Source: Roseomonas fluvialis
GTDB lineage: Bacteria > Pseudomonadota > Alphaproteobacteria > Acetobacterales > Acetobacteraceae
Direction: 5' to 3'
Assembly: GCF_022846615.1 (NCBI RefSeq)
Contig: NZ_AP025637.1
Coordinates: forward strand, 1,420,501-1,484,500
DNA length: 64,000 nucleotides
The stretch's first letter is position 1; each line of letters begins with the position of its first letter. Positions 8,425 through 16,221 of this stretch are shown one piece after another. A model generated the notes under the pieces. The model saw only the letters and a list, made by a program, of their open reading frames with translations, searched no databases and was not told the origin of the DNA. A program made the position numbers and the translations under genes.

Positions 8425-8880
8425 TCACGCCATCGGCGATGTGGCGCCCGGCTGTGGCGCTTCCAAGGCAAGCCAGGCGGAAAGCCGGGCGAGGTCGTCG
8501 CGCCGCTGCAGGTCGAGCCGGCCGAGGTCGAGGCTGGGCGGGCGTTCGGGCAGCAGCCGCGCCCCGCATCCGGCTGCCGCGGCCGCGACCGCGGCGAAGG
8601 ACGGGCAGCCGCCCTGCAGCACCACCAGCCGGGCGCCCGCGCGCAATGCGGCAAGGGCGGCGCCGGGCGCGTCGGCGCAGTCGATCGCCCCCTGGTGCGG
8701 CACGCCCGGCCTGGCGGCGGCCGCGACCACGCCCAGGAACCAGGCGGCCCCGGCGAAGGCCCCCGCGCCGGGTGCGGAGAGCAGCAGCACCCCGCGCGGC
8801 CCCGCCGCGGCCAGTGCCGCGCGCGCGCCGGCCAGGCCATGCACCGTCACCGCCGGAGGCAAGCTCACACGCGCCGTCAC
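8425..8880 (-). CDS. Conserved hypothetical protein upstream of the aldolase gene
   Basis: The 151-residue, Ala- and Leu-rich product from the GTG at 8880 contains [41 protein letters not shown] and LPERPPSLDLGRLDLQRRDDLARLS. Alternating beta/alpha segments suggest a Rossmann-like or TIM-barrel-fragment fold without visible catalytic residues. I recall similar proteins beside class I aldolase genes in other alphaproteobacteria but know no function. The frame stays open far upstream, so the start is uncertain; the GTG chosen avoids overlap with the divergent gene at 8969. Confidence 0.6.
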   Translation of the reverse strand: MTARVSLPPAVTVHGLAGARAALAAAGPRGVLLLSAPGAGAFAGAAWFLGVVAAAARPGVPHQGAIDCADAPGAALAALRAGARLVVLQGGCPSFAAVAAAAAGCGARLLPERPPSLDLGRLDLQRRDDLARLSAWLALEAPQPGATSPMA

Positions 8881-8968
8881 CGTTGACCCCGAGGCCCCTC
8901 TCTGCCAAGGCTTCCGATAGGCCGGCGGGGCAACGCCGGGCAAGCAATCCGTGGCTTCCAGGGGACCG

Positions 8969-9172
8969 ATGAACGACGCGGCAGGGGATCCGGTGACTGA
9001 GGCGACCGCCCGGCTGGAAGCCGCGGTGGAACGCCTTTCGCGCGCGCTTGCGGCCCGTCCGGCGCCAGCCGCGACCGGGGAAGGTGCGGACCGCGAGGCG
9101 GTGGCCGCGCTTGCCGCGCGCCTCGATGACACCATCGCCCGGCTGCGTGGCGTGCTGGGCGAGGACGCCTGA
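8969..9172 (+). CDS. Small coiled-coil protein coupled to zapA
   Basis: The 67-residue product is acidic to neutral and heptad-like (EATARLEAAVERLSRAL, ALAARLDDTIARLRGVL), so it is probably a short helical coiled coil. The ATG at 8969 follows AGGGGA. Its TGA shares one base with the zapA ATG (TGATG), so the two are translationally coupled. Small coiled-coil ORFs directly before zapA recur in alphaproteobacteria, and a role with ZapA in division is an inference from position only. Confidence 0.75.
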   Translation: MNDAAGDPVTEATARLEAAVERLSRALAARPAPAATGEGADREAVAALAARLDDTIARLRGVLGEDA

Positions 9173-9531
9173 TGGCCCAGGTCACGGTCCGCGTCGGCGG
9201 CTACTCCCACCCCGTGGCGTGCCAGGACGGCCAGGAACGGCACCTGACCAACATGGCCGCCGAGGTCGACAAGCGCATCGGCGCGCTGAAGGCCATGGGC
9301 ATGCAGTTCGGGGAGACCCGGATGCTGCTGCTCGCGGCCCTGCAACTGGCCGACGAGACTGCCGACCTGACCGCTGAGAACGCCGCGCTGAAGGCCGGCG
9401 GCGCGGTCGCCGCCGTGGCGCCGGCGCCGATGGAGGGCGAGGCCGCGCCGGTGGATCCCGCGGTGCTGCGCCGGCTGCATCGCGTGGCCGAGGCGATCGA
9501 GGCCATTGCGGCGACCCTCGAGGCTCCCTAG
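9172..9531 (+). CDS. zapA: Cell division protein ZapA
   Basis: The 119-residue protein has the ZapA N-terminal domain (VTVRVGGYSHPVACQDGQE, MAAEVDKRIGALK, RMLLLAALQLADE) and a C-terminal helix. ZapA bundles FtsZ protofilaments at the Z-ring. An Ala-rich linker (about residues 80-92) separates the domains. The gene precedes a 6S RNA candidate and the 5-formyltetrahydrofolate cyclo-ligase gene, the conserved zapA-ssrS-ygfA order. Confidence 0.9.
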   Translation: MAQVTVRVGGYSHPVACQDGQERHLTNMAAEVDKRIGALKAMGMQFGETRMLLLAALQLADETADLTAENAALKAGGAVAAVAPAPMEGEAAPVDPAVLRRLHRVAEAIEAIAATLEAP

Positions 9532-9536
9532 GTTCA

Positions 9537-9707
9537 AAGGGTGAGGCTGGCCGGCGCGCCAGGCAATTCATCCCCGGGGCCAATGCACATCCTCCGGGAG
9601 CTGGCTCTGTTCGGATCTTGGTCCGGATACCTGGTGCCCACCTGCGACAGCAGGCCTTGGGAGGGTGAGACGCCAGCGGCCAGGGTGGCTTCACACTCTC
9701 TTTTTTT
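9537..9707 (+). ncRNA. ssrS: Candidate 6S RNA (ssrS)
   Basis: The stretch between zapA and the cyclo-ligase gene contains no coding signal but can fold into a long rod. The closing stem pairs GTGAGGC (9541-9547) with GCTTCAC (9688-9694), and TGGCC (9548-9552) with GGCCA (9678-9682). The 3' end is a T7 run at 9701-9707. Length (about 165-170 nt) and the zapA-ygfA location match 6S RNA, which binds the housekeeping RNA polymerase holoenzyme. The exact ends are estimated. No covariance-model search was possible. Confidence 0.62.
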
Positions 9708-9813
9708 GGCCCTCAGGCGCCGGGCGCCCGCGTCCGCGGGCTTGGCTTTCGCGCCGTGCACTCGCGCGCTTTACGCGGCGGGCGGGTTGGGCGCGGTCGC
9801 GCTGTGCGCTCCC

Positions 9814-9838
9814 GGATCGCGGTGCGATCCGTTTTTTT
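9814..9838 (+). terminator. Intrinsic terminator downstream of the 6S locus
   Basis: GGATCGC (9814-9820) and GCGATCC (9824-9830) form a perfect 7-bp stem with a 3-nt loop, followed after one base by seven T residues. It lies about 130 bp beyond the putative 6S 3' end and upstream of the cyclo-ligase ATG. It therefore terminates either 6S read-through or a separate short transcript from 9708-9813. Confidence 0.75.
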
Positions 9839-9932
9839 CCCGCGGGTTTTTGGGGTAGCGGCCCGTGCGGGGGGGCATGTCGGCCGTCGACGGCATTGCC
9901 TTGCCGCACGGGACGCCCATGATCCGCGCGGC

Positions 9933-10538
9933 ATGACCAGTGACGTCACCGGACCGCATTGCGACGTCCTGCTCGCCGCGCTGAAAGCCGAGGCGCGCCA
10001 GGTCGCGCTTGCGCGGCGCGCCGGGATCGACCCGGCCGGCGCAGGGGAGGCGCTTGCCAGCATCGTGCTCCGCGACTGCCCGCCGCCGGCCGGCGCGCTC
10101 GTCTCGGGCTTCTGGCCGATGGGGCCAGAGATCGACCTGCGCCCACTGCTGCACGCCCTTCATGCGCGCGGGCAGGCGCTCTGCCTGCCGGTCACCCCGA
10201 AGCGCGGCCAGCCGCTGCGCTTCCGCCGCTGGGCCCCGGGCGACCCGCTCGCGCCGGGCCCGATGGGAACCCGCCAGCCTGCCGAGGGCCCGGACGTCAC
10301 GCCCGACTGGCTGCTGGTGCCGCTGCTGGCATTCGACCGCGCCGGCCGGCGGCTTGGGTATGGCGGGGGCTACTACGACCGCACCCTGGCCGCGCTGCCA
10401 CACGCGGGCGTGACCGGTGTTGCCTATGCCGCGCAGGAGATGCATGACCCTCCGGGGGTGCCCGCCGGCCCCCTGGATGCGCGCCTGCCGCGCGTGGCGA
10501 CGGAGACGGGCGTGGTGATCTGCGGCGGGGTCTCGTGA
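9933..10538 (+). CDS. ygfA: 5-formyltetrahydrofolate cyclo-ligase
   Basis: The 201-residue enzyme converts 5-formyl-THF to 5,10-methenyl-THF using ATP. The nucleotide/substrate loop GRRLGYGGGYYDRTL is present, with the family motif VSGFWPMGPEIDLRPL and PLLAFDRAG. It starts at the ATG at 9933, the only start that clears the upstream terminator. Its TGA overlaps the GTG of the YmdB-like gene (GTGA), so the two are translationally coupled. Confidence 0.92.
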   Translation: MTSDVTGPHCDVLLAALKAEARQVALARRAGIDPAGAGEALASIVLRDCPPPAGALVSGFWPMGPEIDLRPLLHALHARGQALCLPVTPKRGQPLRFRRWAPGDPLAPGPMGTRQPAEGPDVTPDWLLVPLLAFDRAGRRLGYGGGYYDRTLAALPHAGVTGVAYAAQEMHDPPGVPAGPLDARLPRVATETGVVICGGVS

Positions 10539-11356
10539 GGCTCCTGTTCCTCGGCGATATCGTCGGGCGGTCGGGCCGCGACGCGGTGATCGCCGCGCTG
10601 CCGGCACTGCGGCGCGACCTGGCGCTCGACCTGGTCGTGGTGAATGGGGAGAACGCCTCGCACGGCTTCGGCCTCGCGCCCGATATGGCGCGCGCGCTGT
10701 TCGCCGCCGGTGCCGACGCGATCACGCTCGGCAACCATGCCTGGGACCGCAAGGAGATCGTCCCCTACATCGAGGAGGAACCGCGCCTCATCCGCCCGCT
10801 GAACTACGCGCCGGGCACACCGGGGCGCGGCGCGACCGTGGTGCAGGTTGCCGGTGGCCGGCGTGTCCTGGTGGTGCAGGCGATGGGGCGCCTGTTCATG
10901 GAGCCGCTCGACGACCCTTTCCGCGCCGTGCAGGCGGAACTCGCGAAGCAGACCCTGGGTGCCGCGGGCAGCGTGCAGGCGGTGATCGTGGACATCCATG
11001 CCGAGGCGACCAGCGAGAAGCAGGCCATGGCGCATTCCTTCGACGGGCGCGCATCGCTGGTCATCGGCACGCACACGCATGTGCCCTCGGCCGATCATCG
11101 CGTGCTGCCGGGCGGCACGGCCTTTCAGTCCGATGCCGGCATGTGCGGCGACTACGACAGCGTGATCGGCATGCAGAAGGGCGGTGCCTCGCTGCGCTTC
11201 TGGCGCAAGGTGCCGGCCGAGAAGCTGGCCCCGGCCGAAGGCGCCGCGACGGTCTGCGGCCTGTTCGTGGAGACCGACGACGCGACGGGACTGGCGCGGC
11301 GCGTCGCGCCGCTGCGGATGGGCGGCACGCTGGACCCGGCGATGCCGGCCGGCTGA
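10535..11356 (+). CDS. YmdB-family metallophosphoesterase
   Basis: The 273-residue protein shows all dinuclear-metal motifs of the TIGR00282/YmdB family: FLGDIVGRSGRDAV, VVNGENASHGFG, ITLGNHAWDRKE, VDIHAEATSEKQA and VIGTHTHVPSAD. Characterised members hydrolyse 2',3'- or 3',5'-cyclic nucleotides. It starts with GTG overlapping the cyclo-ligase stop. The coupling suggests a conserved pair, but no functional link to folate is evident. Confidence 0.9.
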   Translation: MRLLFLGDIVGRSGRDAVIAALPALRRDLALDLVVVNGENASHGFGLAPDMARALFAAGADAITLGNHAWDRKEIVPYIEEEPRLIRPLNYAPGTPGRGATVVQVAGGRRVLVVQAMGRLFMEPLDDPFRAVQAELAKQTLGAAGSVQAVIVDIHAEATSEKQAMAHSFDGRASLVIGTHTHVPSADHRVLPGGTAFQSDAGMCGDYDSVIGMQKGGASLRFWRKVPAEKLAPAEGAATVCGLFVETDDATGLARRVAPLRMGGTLDPAMPAG

Positions 11357-11430
11357 AACCGGACGCGCGGGTGCTTCCCGCGCGGCGTGATCCGATCCAG
11401 CCTGCGCTTCGACGGGGGAGGAGTCTGCAC

Positions 11431-12222
11431 ATGGACCTGGGCTTCACGGGACGGCGCGTGCTGGTGGTCGGCGCCTCGGCCGGCATCGGATTCGCGACCG
11501 CCGAAGCGCTGGCGCGCGAGGGGGCGGAGTTATTGATCGCCTCGCGCGATCCGGCCGGCATCGCCGTGGCGGCCGCGCGCATCGCGGCCGCCACGGGCCG
11601 ACGGCCTGCGAGCCTCGCGGCCGACCTCACGCAGGCCGGCGCGGCCGAGTCCCTGGTCGCGGCTGCGCAGGCGCGCTGGGGCGCGATCGATGCGCTGGTG
11701 GATTGCGTCGGCGGGTCGATCCGTTCGGGCTTCGAGGCGCTGACCGACGAGGACTGGCTGGCGAATTACGGCTTCAACGTGTTGTCGGCGGTGCGCATCG
11801 TGCGCGCATCCCTGCCGCTGCTGCGGCGCGGCGACGCCCCGTCGATCGTGCTGATGGGGGCGGCAGCTTCGCGTATGCCCTATCCGAACCAGATCGTGTC
11901 GAACGTGCACAAGGCGGGGCTGCTCGGGCTGACCAAGACGCTGGCGGGCGAATACGCGGCCGAGGGCATCCGGGTGAATTGCGTGGCCCCGGGGCGCACG
12001 CTCACGCGCCTGTGGACCGACCGCGCGGCCAGGATGGCGGCCGAGCGCAACGTGACGGCCGAGGAGGTGATCGCCGAATTCGCCCACGAGATCCCGCTCG
12101 GGCGCTTCGGCACGCCGGAGGAAGTGGCGGCGATGGTGATCTGGCTGTCCAGTCCGCGCGCGGGCTACGTCACGGGCCAGACCGTGAATGTCGATGGCGG
12201 GATCGCGCGCGGGCTTTTGTAG
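11431..12222 (+). CDS. SDR-family protein with atypical active site
   Basis: The 263-residue Rossmann protein has the NAD(P) loop VVGASAGIGFATAEAL and the C-terminal VTGQTVNVDGGIARG typical of FabG-like short-chain dehydrogenases. At the catalytic YxxxK position it reads SNVHK (Ser157-Lys161), so the tyrosine is replaced. The region where the catalytic serine normally lies reads LMGAAAS, shifting the serine. The structural NNAG motif is VDCVGGS. It is probably a divergent SDR subgroup or a non-catalytic homologue. It follows the YmdB-like gene by 74 bp. Confidence 0.85.
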   Translation: MDLGFTGRRVLVVGASAGIGFATAEALAREGAELLIASRDPAGIAVAAARIAAATGRRPASLAADLTQAGAAESLVAAAQARWGAIDALVDCVGGSIRSGFEALTDEDWLANYGFNVLSAVRIVRASLPLLRRGDAPSIVLMGAAASRMPYPNQIVSNVHKAGLLGLTKTLAGEYAAEGIRVNCVAPGRTLTRLWTDRAARMAAERNVTAEEVIAEFAHEIPLGRFGTPEEVAAMVIWLSSPRAGYVTGQTVNVDGGIARGLL

Positions 12223-12365
12223 ATCGGACGGGCCGGGCGGACCTTCGCCCGTGCCGCAGATGCAATACGCCGGTCGGGCGGTGCAGCCCGGGGCGTTTCG
12301 CACCACGCGGCGGGCGTTGCTTTCGCCGATGGCCGTCGGGCCGACCGGCGCTCCCGGCCGTGGCG

Positions 12366-12998
12366 TCAGTACATGGTCTGGTTGAGCCGCTCCGGCGCCT
12401 CGCGGTCATAGGCGGCGGGGTCCACCTGGCCGTCGGCGCGGTGCGAGGCGATGAGCTGGCCCATCGTCGGCAGCCCGGCCGGGCGGGGCGCGCCGCCCCA
12501 AAGGCGCGACCGCATGATCGACTTGGCGCATTGCATGAACAACTCGCTCACGGTCACCACCAGGACCGTGGCGGGCGCCTTGCCGCGTTCGACGAAGCGG
12601 CTGCACAGCGCCGGGTCGCTGGTGATGCGCGCGGTGCCGTGCACGCGCAGCACCTCGGACGCGCCGGGGACGAAGAAGATCACCGAGACGCGGTTGTCCT
12701 CGAGGATGTCGCGATAGGCATCGAGCCGGTTGTTGCCGCGCCGGTCGGGGATCAGCAGCGACCCATCCGGTTCGACCGCCACGAAGCCCGGCGCATCGCC
12801 GCGCGGGGTCGCGTGCACGCCGCGTGCGCCCACGGTGGACAGGATGCAGAACGGGGAGGCGGCGATCCAGGCGCGCGCCGTCGCCTCGACCCGATGGGTC
12901 ACCTTCTTGAGCGGGCCTTCCAGCGGCTGGTCATAGACCGCGCGCAGCTGGTCCTCGGTGGTGACGGCGAAGGGGTCGATGGGGGCTTGCGTGTCCAT
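12366..12998 (-). CDS. Pyridoxamine-phosphate-oxidase-like FMN protein (MSMEG_1061-type)
   Basis: The 210-residue product has the split-barrel flavin-binding pattern: FCILSTVGARGVHATPRGDAPGFV, LLIPDRRGNNRLDAYRDIL, RVSVIFFVPG and VHGTARI. The second half has the SELFMQCAKSIMRSRLW segment seen in the MSMEG_1061-like PPOX subgroup. It probably binds FMN or F420; the substrate is unknown. It is convergent with the SDR gene, and the 143 bp between them hold nothing recognisable. Confidence 0.82.
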   Translation of the reverse strand: MDTQAPIDPFAVTTEDQLRAVYDQPLEGPLKKVTHRVEATARAWIAASPFCILSTVGARGVHATPRGDAPGFVAVEPDGSLLIPDRRGNNRLDAYRDILEDNRVSVIFFVPGASEVLRVHGTARITSDPALCSRFVERGKAPATVLVVTVSELFMQCAKSIMRSRLWGGAPRPAGLPTMGQLIASHRADGQVDPAAYDREAPERLNQTMY

Positions 12999-13110
12999 CC
13001 GCCAGTTTCACCCGGTCCGGGCGCGGTTTGCCAGCCCCGGCTTGCCCGCGGCCGGGCGCGCCGCGTAGAAGCCCGGTCGAACCCCCGGATTGATCGAGAG
13101 AGAGACGGCC

Positions 13111-13863
13111 ATGGCCGGCCATTCGCACGCCAAGAACGTCATGCACCGCAAGCAGGCCCAGGGGGCGAAGCGCGCCCAGGCCTTCAGCAAGCTGATCCGC
13201 GAGATCACCGTCTCGGCCAAGCAGGGGCTGCCCGACCCGGCCATGAATCCGCGCCTGCGCGCGGCGGTGAAGGCGGCGCTGGTGGCGAACATGACGCGCG
13301 ACACCATCGACCGCGCGATCAAGCGGGCGTCCGAGGCCGGGCAGGGCGAGGGCTACGAGGAAGTGCGGTACGAGGGCTACGGCCCGCATGGCATCGCGAT
13401 CATCGTCGAAGCGCTGACCGACAACCGCAACCGCACCGGCGGCGACCTGCGGTCGATGTTCGCAAAGAATGGCGGCGCGCTGGGCGAGACGAATTCGGTG
13501 GCCTTCCAGTTCGAACGCAAGGGCGTGCTGCGCTTCAAGGCGGCGGTCGCGACCGCGGATGCCATGCTGGAAGCGGCGATCGAGGCGGGTGCGGCGGATG
13601 TGGAATCCGACGAGGAAGGGCACGAGGTGTCCTGTTCGGTCGAGGATTTCGCGACCGTGCGCGACGCGCTGGAAGCCGCCTTCGGCCAGGCCGAGGCCGC
13701 CAGGCTGGAATGGTGGCCGAGCACGACCATCGACCTCGACGAGGACCGCGCGCGCGAGGTGCTGAAGCTGGTCGATGCGCTGGACGATCACGACGACGTC
13801 CAGACCGTCTATGCGAATTTCGAGGTCGACGAGGCGGCGGCGGCGCGGCTCTCGGCGGCCTGA
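13111..13863 (+). CDS. yebC: YebC/TACO1-family translation/regulatory protein
   Basis: The 250-residue protein begins [17 protein letters not shown] and contains [35 protein letters not shown] and FERKGVLRF, all YebC signatures. The family was described as transcriptional regulators and more recently as factors easing ribosome stalling. The ATG at 13111 follows a GAGAGAGA purine tract. In many proteobacteria yebC directly precedes ruvC; here 2.8 kb carrying five genes separates them. Confidence 0.93.
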   Translation: MAGHSHAKNVMHRKQAQGAKRAQAFSKLIREITVSAKQGLPDPAMNPRLRAAVKAALVANMTRDTIDRAIKRASEAGQGEGYEEVRYEGYGPHGIAIIVEALTDNRNRTGGDLRSMFAKNGGALGETNSVAFQFERKGVLRFKAAVATADAMLEAAIEAGAADVESDEEGHEVSCSVEDFATVRDALEAAFGQAEAARLEWWPSTTIDLDEDRAREVLKLVDALDDHDDVQTVYANFEVDEAAAARLSAA

Positions 13864-13864
13864 G

Positions 13865-14707
13865 TCATCCGCCTCGGCGCTGCAGGTCGCGCAATGCCAG
13901 GAAGCCGATCCGCGTCACGCCGTGCCGCGTGATGAGCGCGGCGAGGTCCGGGTCGACCAGCGTTTGCGCATCGTCACAGCGCAGCGTGTGCGCCATCGAG
14001 CCGTGCCCGCGCAACTCCTCGCCGTCGAAGGCGGGATGGGCAAAGACCTCGGTCACGCCGGCGGGCAGGCGTGGCAGTTCCGCCCGCAGCGTCGCACCTG
14101 TCGGCGTCGGCCAAGCATAGAGCATGTGCTCGTTGAACAGGATTCCGCGCGCGGTTGCGCGTTCGCGTGGGCCGAAGTCCTGCCGGTCGGTGTGGTCGGC
14201 CGGCGCCATCCTGACAGGAATGCGGAAGCGCGCGGCCAGGTCCAGATACACGTCGAACAGGTCCGCGCGGTCCTGCATGACGCCCATATGGGCGTCGAGA
14301 TGCGTGACATCGACGCCCCAGGACAGCGCCGTTTCGATCTGCGCCAGGCATTCGGCGCGCGCATCCTCTGCGGTGAGGCGATCGAGCACTTCCGCGCCCG
14401 TGCGCGGCAGGAAGCCGGCCGCATCGTGCAGCGTCGCGCCGCGGGTCAGGCCGCGCCAGCGATAGCCTTCGTATTCGCTGGTCAGGGTCAGGTGCACGCC
14501 GATCGGGAAGCCGCGGCATAGCCGCACCGCCTCGGGCGCCCAAGGGCAGGGCACCATGAGCGTGGCATCGGTCGCGATACCGTGGACGAGCGCGCGATGC
14601 GTCGCGAGGTTGGCGGCATGGCAGTAGCCGAGGTCGTCGCAGTTCACGATGAGCAGCCGCGCCGCCTTATCGAAGCCCAGTCGCCCCGCGAGATCCGAAA
14701 CTGCCAT
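13865..14707 (-). CDS. YdjC/ChbG-family carbohydrate deacetylase
   Basis: The 280-residue protein has the metal-binding motifs of the YdjC fold: LLIVNCDDLGYCHAANLAT, PIGVHLTLTSEY and VTHLDAHMGVMQD, plus the terminal FAHPAFDGEEL. ChbG removes acetyl groups from chitooligosaccharides; hopanoid-biosynthesis HpnK belongs to the same fold. No chitin or hopanoid genes lie nearby, so the substrate is open. It is convergent with yebC, with the stops one base apart. Confidence 0.88.
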   Translation of the reverse strand: MAVSDLAGRLGFDKAARLLIVNCDDLGYCHAANLATHRALVHGIATDATLMVPCPWAPEAVRLCRGFPIGVHLTLTSEYEGYRWRGLTRGATLHDAAGFLPRTGAEVLDRLTAEDARAECLAQIETALSWGVDVTHLDAHMGVMQDRADLFDVYLDLAARFRIPVRMAPADHTDRQDFGPRERATARGILFNEHMLYAWPTPTGATLRAELPRLPAGVTEVFAHPAFDGEELRGHGSMAHTLRCDDAQTLVDPDLAALITRHGVTRIGFLALRDLQRRGG

Positions 14708-14771
14708 TCCTGCATCCCCGCCTGCCGTGTCGCGCGACGGTAGCGGCGACGCGCGTGTCGGGCCAACCGCG

Positions 14772-15035
14772 TCAGCCCGGCAGGCTGTCGTGGAAGGTGA
14801 TGCACATCCGCATGGCGCCGATCGGCTCCGCGTAGTGCGGCTGGTCGGGCAGCACCACCGCGCTGTGGCCGGGCGACACGATCGCTTCGCCCGGCGGGTC
14901 GAGGAAGACGAGGCGCATGCGTCCCTCGATCACCTCGACCACGCCCCAGACGCCGGGCTTGGTGCGGTGTTCCCGCCGCAGTGCGGCGGGCAGCGTCGTC
15001 TCGTCGAAGACCGGCGTCGTGCGATAGGCGGCCAC
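14772..15035 (-). CDS. DUF1971-type small cupin-like protein
   Basis: The 87-residue product starts at GTG 15035, two bases after the alternative-oxidase stop, and reads as a compact beta-protein: YRTTPVFDETTLPAALRREH, KPGVWGVVEVIEGRMRL, VVLPDQPHYAEPIG. This matches my recollection of the DUF1971 domain, found alone or fused to TehB-type methyltransferases and often beside nitric-oxide or nitrite stress genes. Its position at the end of the haemoglobin-AOX operon supports a stress role. Function is unproven. Confidence 0.8.
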   Translation of the reverse strand: MAAYRTTPVFDETTLPAALRREHRTKPGVWGVVEVIEGRMRLVFLDPPGEAIVSPGHSAVVLPDQPHYAEPIGAMRMCITFHDSLPG

Positions 15036-15037
15036 GC

Positions 15038-15718
15038 TCAGGCCTCCGGCCGCAATTCGGCGGCGTGGTCGGGATAGGGCGAGACCGGTCCCGGCTGCCC
15101 GCCGCCGAGTTCCGAGGCGAAGCCGTGGTTGACGTCGCGGTGGTGCGCTTCGTCGGCGCGGATCACGACCACCACGTCGCGCAGCGTCGCATCGGCTGGC
15201 AGCTTCCAGTAGTGCCGCGCGATCGCCGGCGCGGGTGGGTTCTCGGACCGCCCGGCATCGATGTCGGCGAGGTAGTGGGTGTAGCTGATCACCGCCTCCT
15301 CCTCGAAGTAGCCGACGACGCGGTGCGCGGTCTTTGGGCTCGCCAGGTACAGCAGGAAGAAGCAGACGTAGAACACCCACTGCACGCCCAGGATGACGAT
15401 GCGTTCGAAGACGGTGGGCTTGGCGACCTCGATGAAGGTCATCAGGTGCATGCGCTCGTTCTCCGCCTCCTCCATCAGGGTGCGGATCCAGCCTTTGTCG
15501 TCTTCCATGCGGCGCAGGCAGCGCAGGTGGGTCAGCGTCGCGCCGACCATGCCGGGCACGGCGGCGACGGTCTCGAGCACGATGGCGCGGTGGCCGTAGC
15601 GTTTCGCGAAGAAGGTATCGGCGCAGAAGCGCAGCACCTTGGTGAAGCCGAGCGCGATGCGGTCGGAGATGCCCCGCGGCGCGTGATGGACGCCAAGGGC
15701 GACCTGCGGGTTGGACAT
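15038..15718 (-). CDS. aox: Alternative oxidase (di-iron ubiquinol oxidase)
   Basis: The 226-residue membrane-bound oxidase has every signature of [14 protein letters not shown] (Glu49), NERMHLMTF (Glu88, His91), [14 protein letters not shown] (Glu cluster 139-141) and [12 protein letters not shown] (Glu190, His193). Two hydrophobic stretches lie at about 46-62 and 107-127. AOX passes electrons from ubiquinol to oxygen without proton pumping and resists cyanide and nitric oxide. In bacteria it is uncommon and often NO-inducible. It lies in an operon with a truncated haemoglobin and DUF1971 gene, opposite an NsrR-like regulator. Confidence 0.96.
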   Translation of the reverse strand: MSNPQVALGVHHAPRGISDRIALGFTKVLRFCADTFFAKRYGHRAIVLETVAAVPGMVGATLTHLRCLRRMEDDKGWIRTLMEEAENERMHLMTFIEVAKPTVFERIVILGVQWVFYVCFFLLYLASPKTAHRVVGYFEEEAVISYTHYLADIDAGRSENPPAPAIARHYWKLPADATLRDVVVVIRADEAHHRDVNHGFASELGGGQPGPVSPYPDHAAELRPEA

Positions 15719-15735
15719 GGGGGACGCTCCTTTGG

Positions 15736-16122
15736 TCAGGCTGCGCCGGGCAGCGGCAGGGGGGAGAGAGCGTATTGCAGGCTGCGGGCGATGCGTGCGG
15801 CCTTGGCCTGCATCGCGCAGGCAGCGTCGGGCGGCAGCGATTCCGCCGTCGCCTGCGCCCAGAGCTCCAGCCAGCGTTCGAACAGCGCGGGCGTGATGCG
15901 CGCCTGGTGCTTCAGGTGCGCCGCCATCGGATTGCCCTTGTAGCGGCCGGAGGTGAGCATGACCGACGACCAGAAGGCCGACAGCGTCTGCAGATGGCCT
16001 GGCCAGTCGTGGATGGCGTCGTTGAAGACCGGGCCGAGCACGGCATCGGCTCGGACCCGGTCGTAGAACAGGGCGACCACGCGCTGGAGGGTGTCGTCGT
16101 CGATACCGGGGCTGTCGTGCAT
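15736..16122 (-). CDS. Group III truncated haemoglobin
   Basis: The 128-residue globin has the group III pattern [42 protein letters not shown] and NPMAAHLKH, with the likely proximal histidine His69. Such globins bind oxygen and NO and are linked to NO or reactive-nitrogen responses. It is the first gene of the minus-strand operon, 17 bp upstream of aox. Its start lies 99 bp from the divergent nsrR-like start, in the only AT-rich stretch of the area. Confidence 0.93.
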   Translation of the reverse strand: MHDSPGIDDDTLQRVVALFYDRVRADAVLGPVFNDAIHDWPGHLQTLSAFWSSVMLTSGRYKGNPMAAHLKHQARITPALFERWLELWAQATAESLPPDAACAMQAKAARIARSLQYALSPLPLPGAA

Positions 16123-16221
16123 CGCACACCTAAATCATGCATCGTGGTTACATGTATCGAGAGGGCTGGAAAGATGCAAGAGAAAAACATATATAAAAAA
16201 AGCATGATTTGAGGTCAGCGC
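16123..16221. promoter_or_regulatory. Divergent promoter/operator between haemoglobin-aox operon and nsrR-like gene
   Basis: This 99-bp gap is strikingly AT-rich for the window. It has a perfect 9-bp inverted repeat, AAATCATGC at 16132-16140 and GCATGATTT at 16202-16210, close to the two translation starts. It also holds ATGCAT/ATGTAT half-sites (16137-16142, 16152-16157) and a segment at 16171-16193 beginning AAGATGCA and ending in ACATAT, which resembles the NsrR operator form AAGATGCAT-N-ATGCATCTT. Both genes are likely repressed by the divergently encoded regulator. Assignment of the exact operator is tentative. Confidence 0.65.

Noticed and set aside
11703-14120. An 805-codon plus-strand frame across the SDR, PPOX and yebC genes
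   Set aside because: It runs out of frame through three well-supported genes, and the translated product has artefactual composition.
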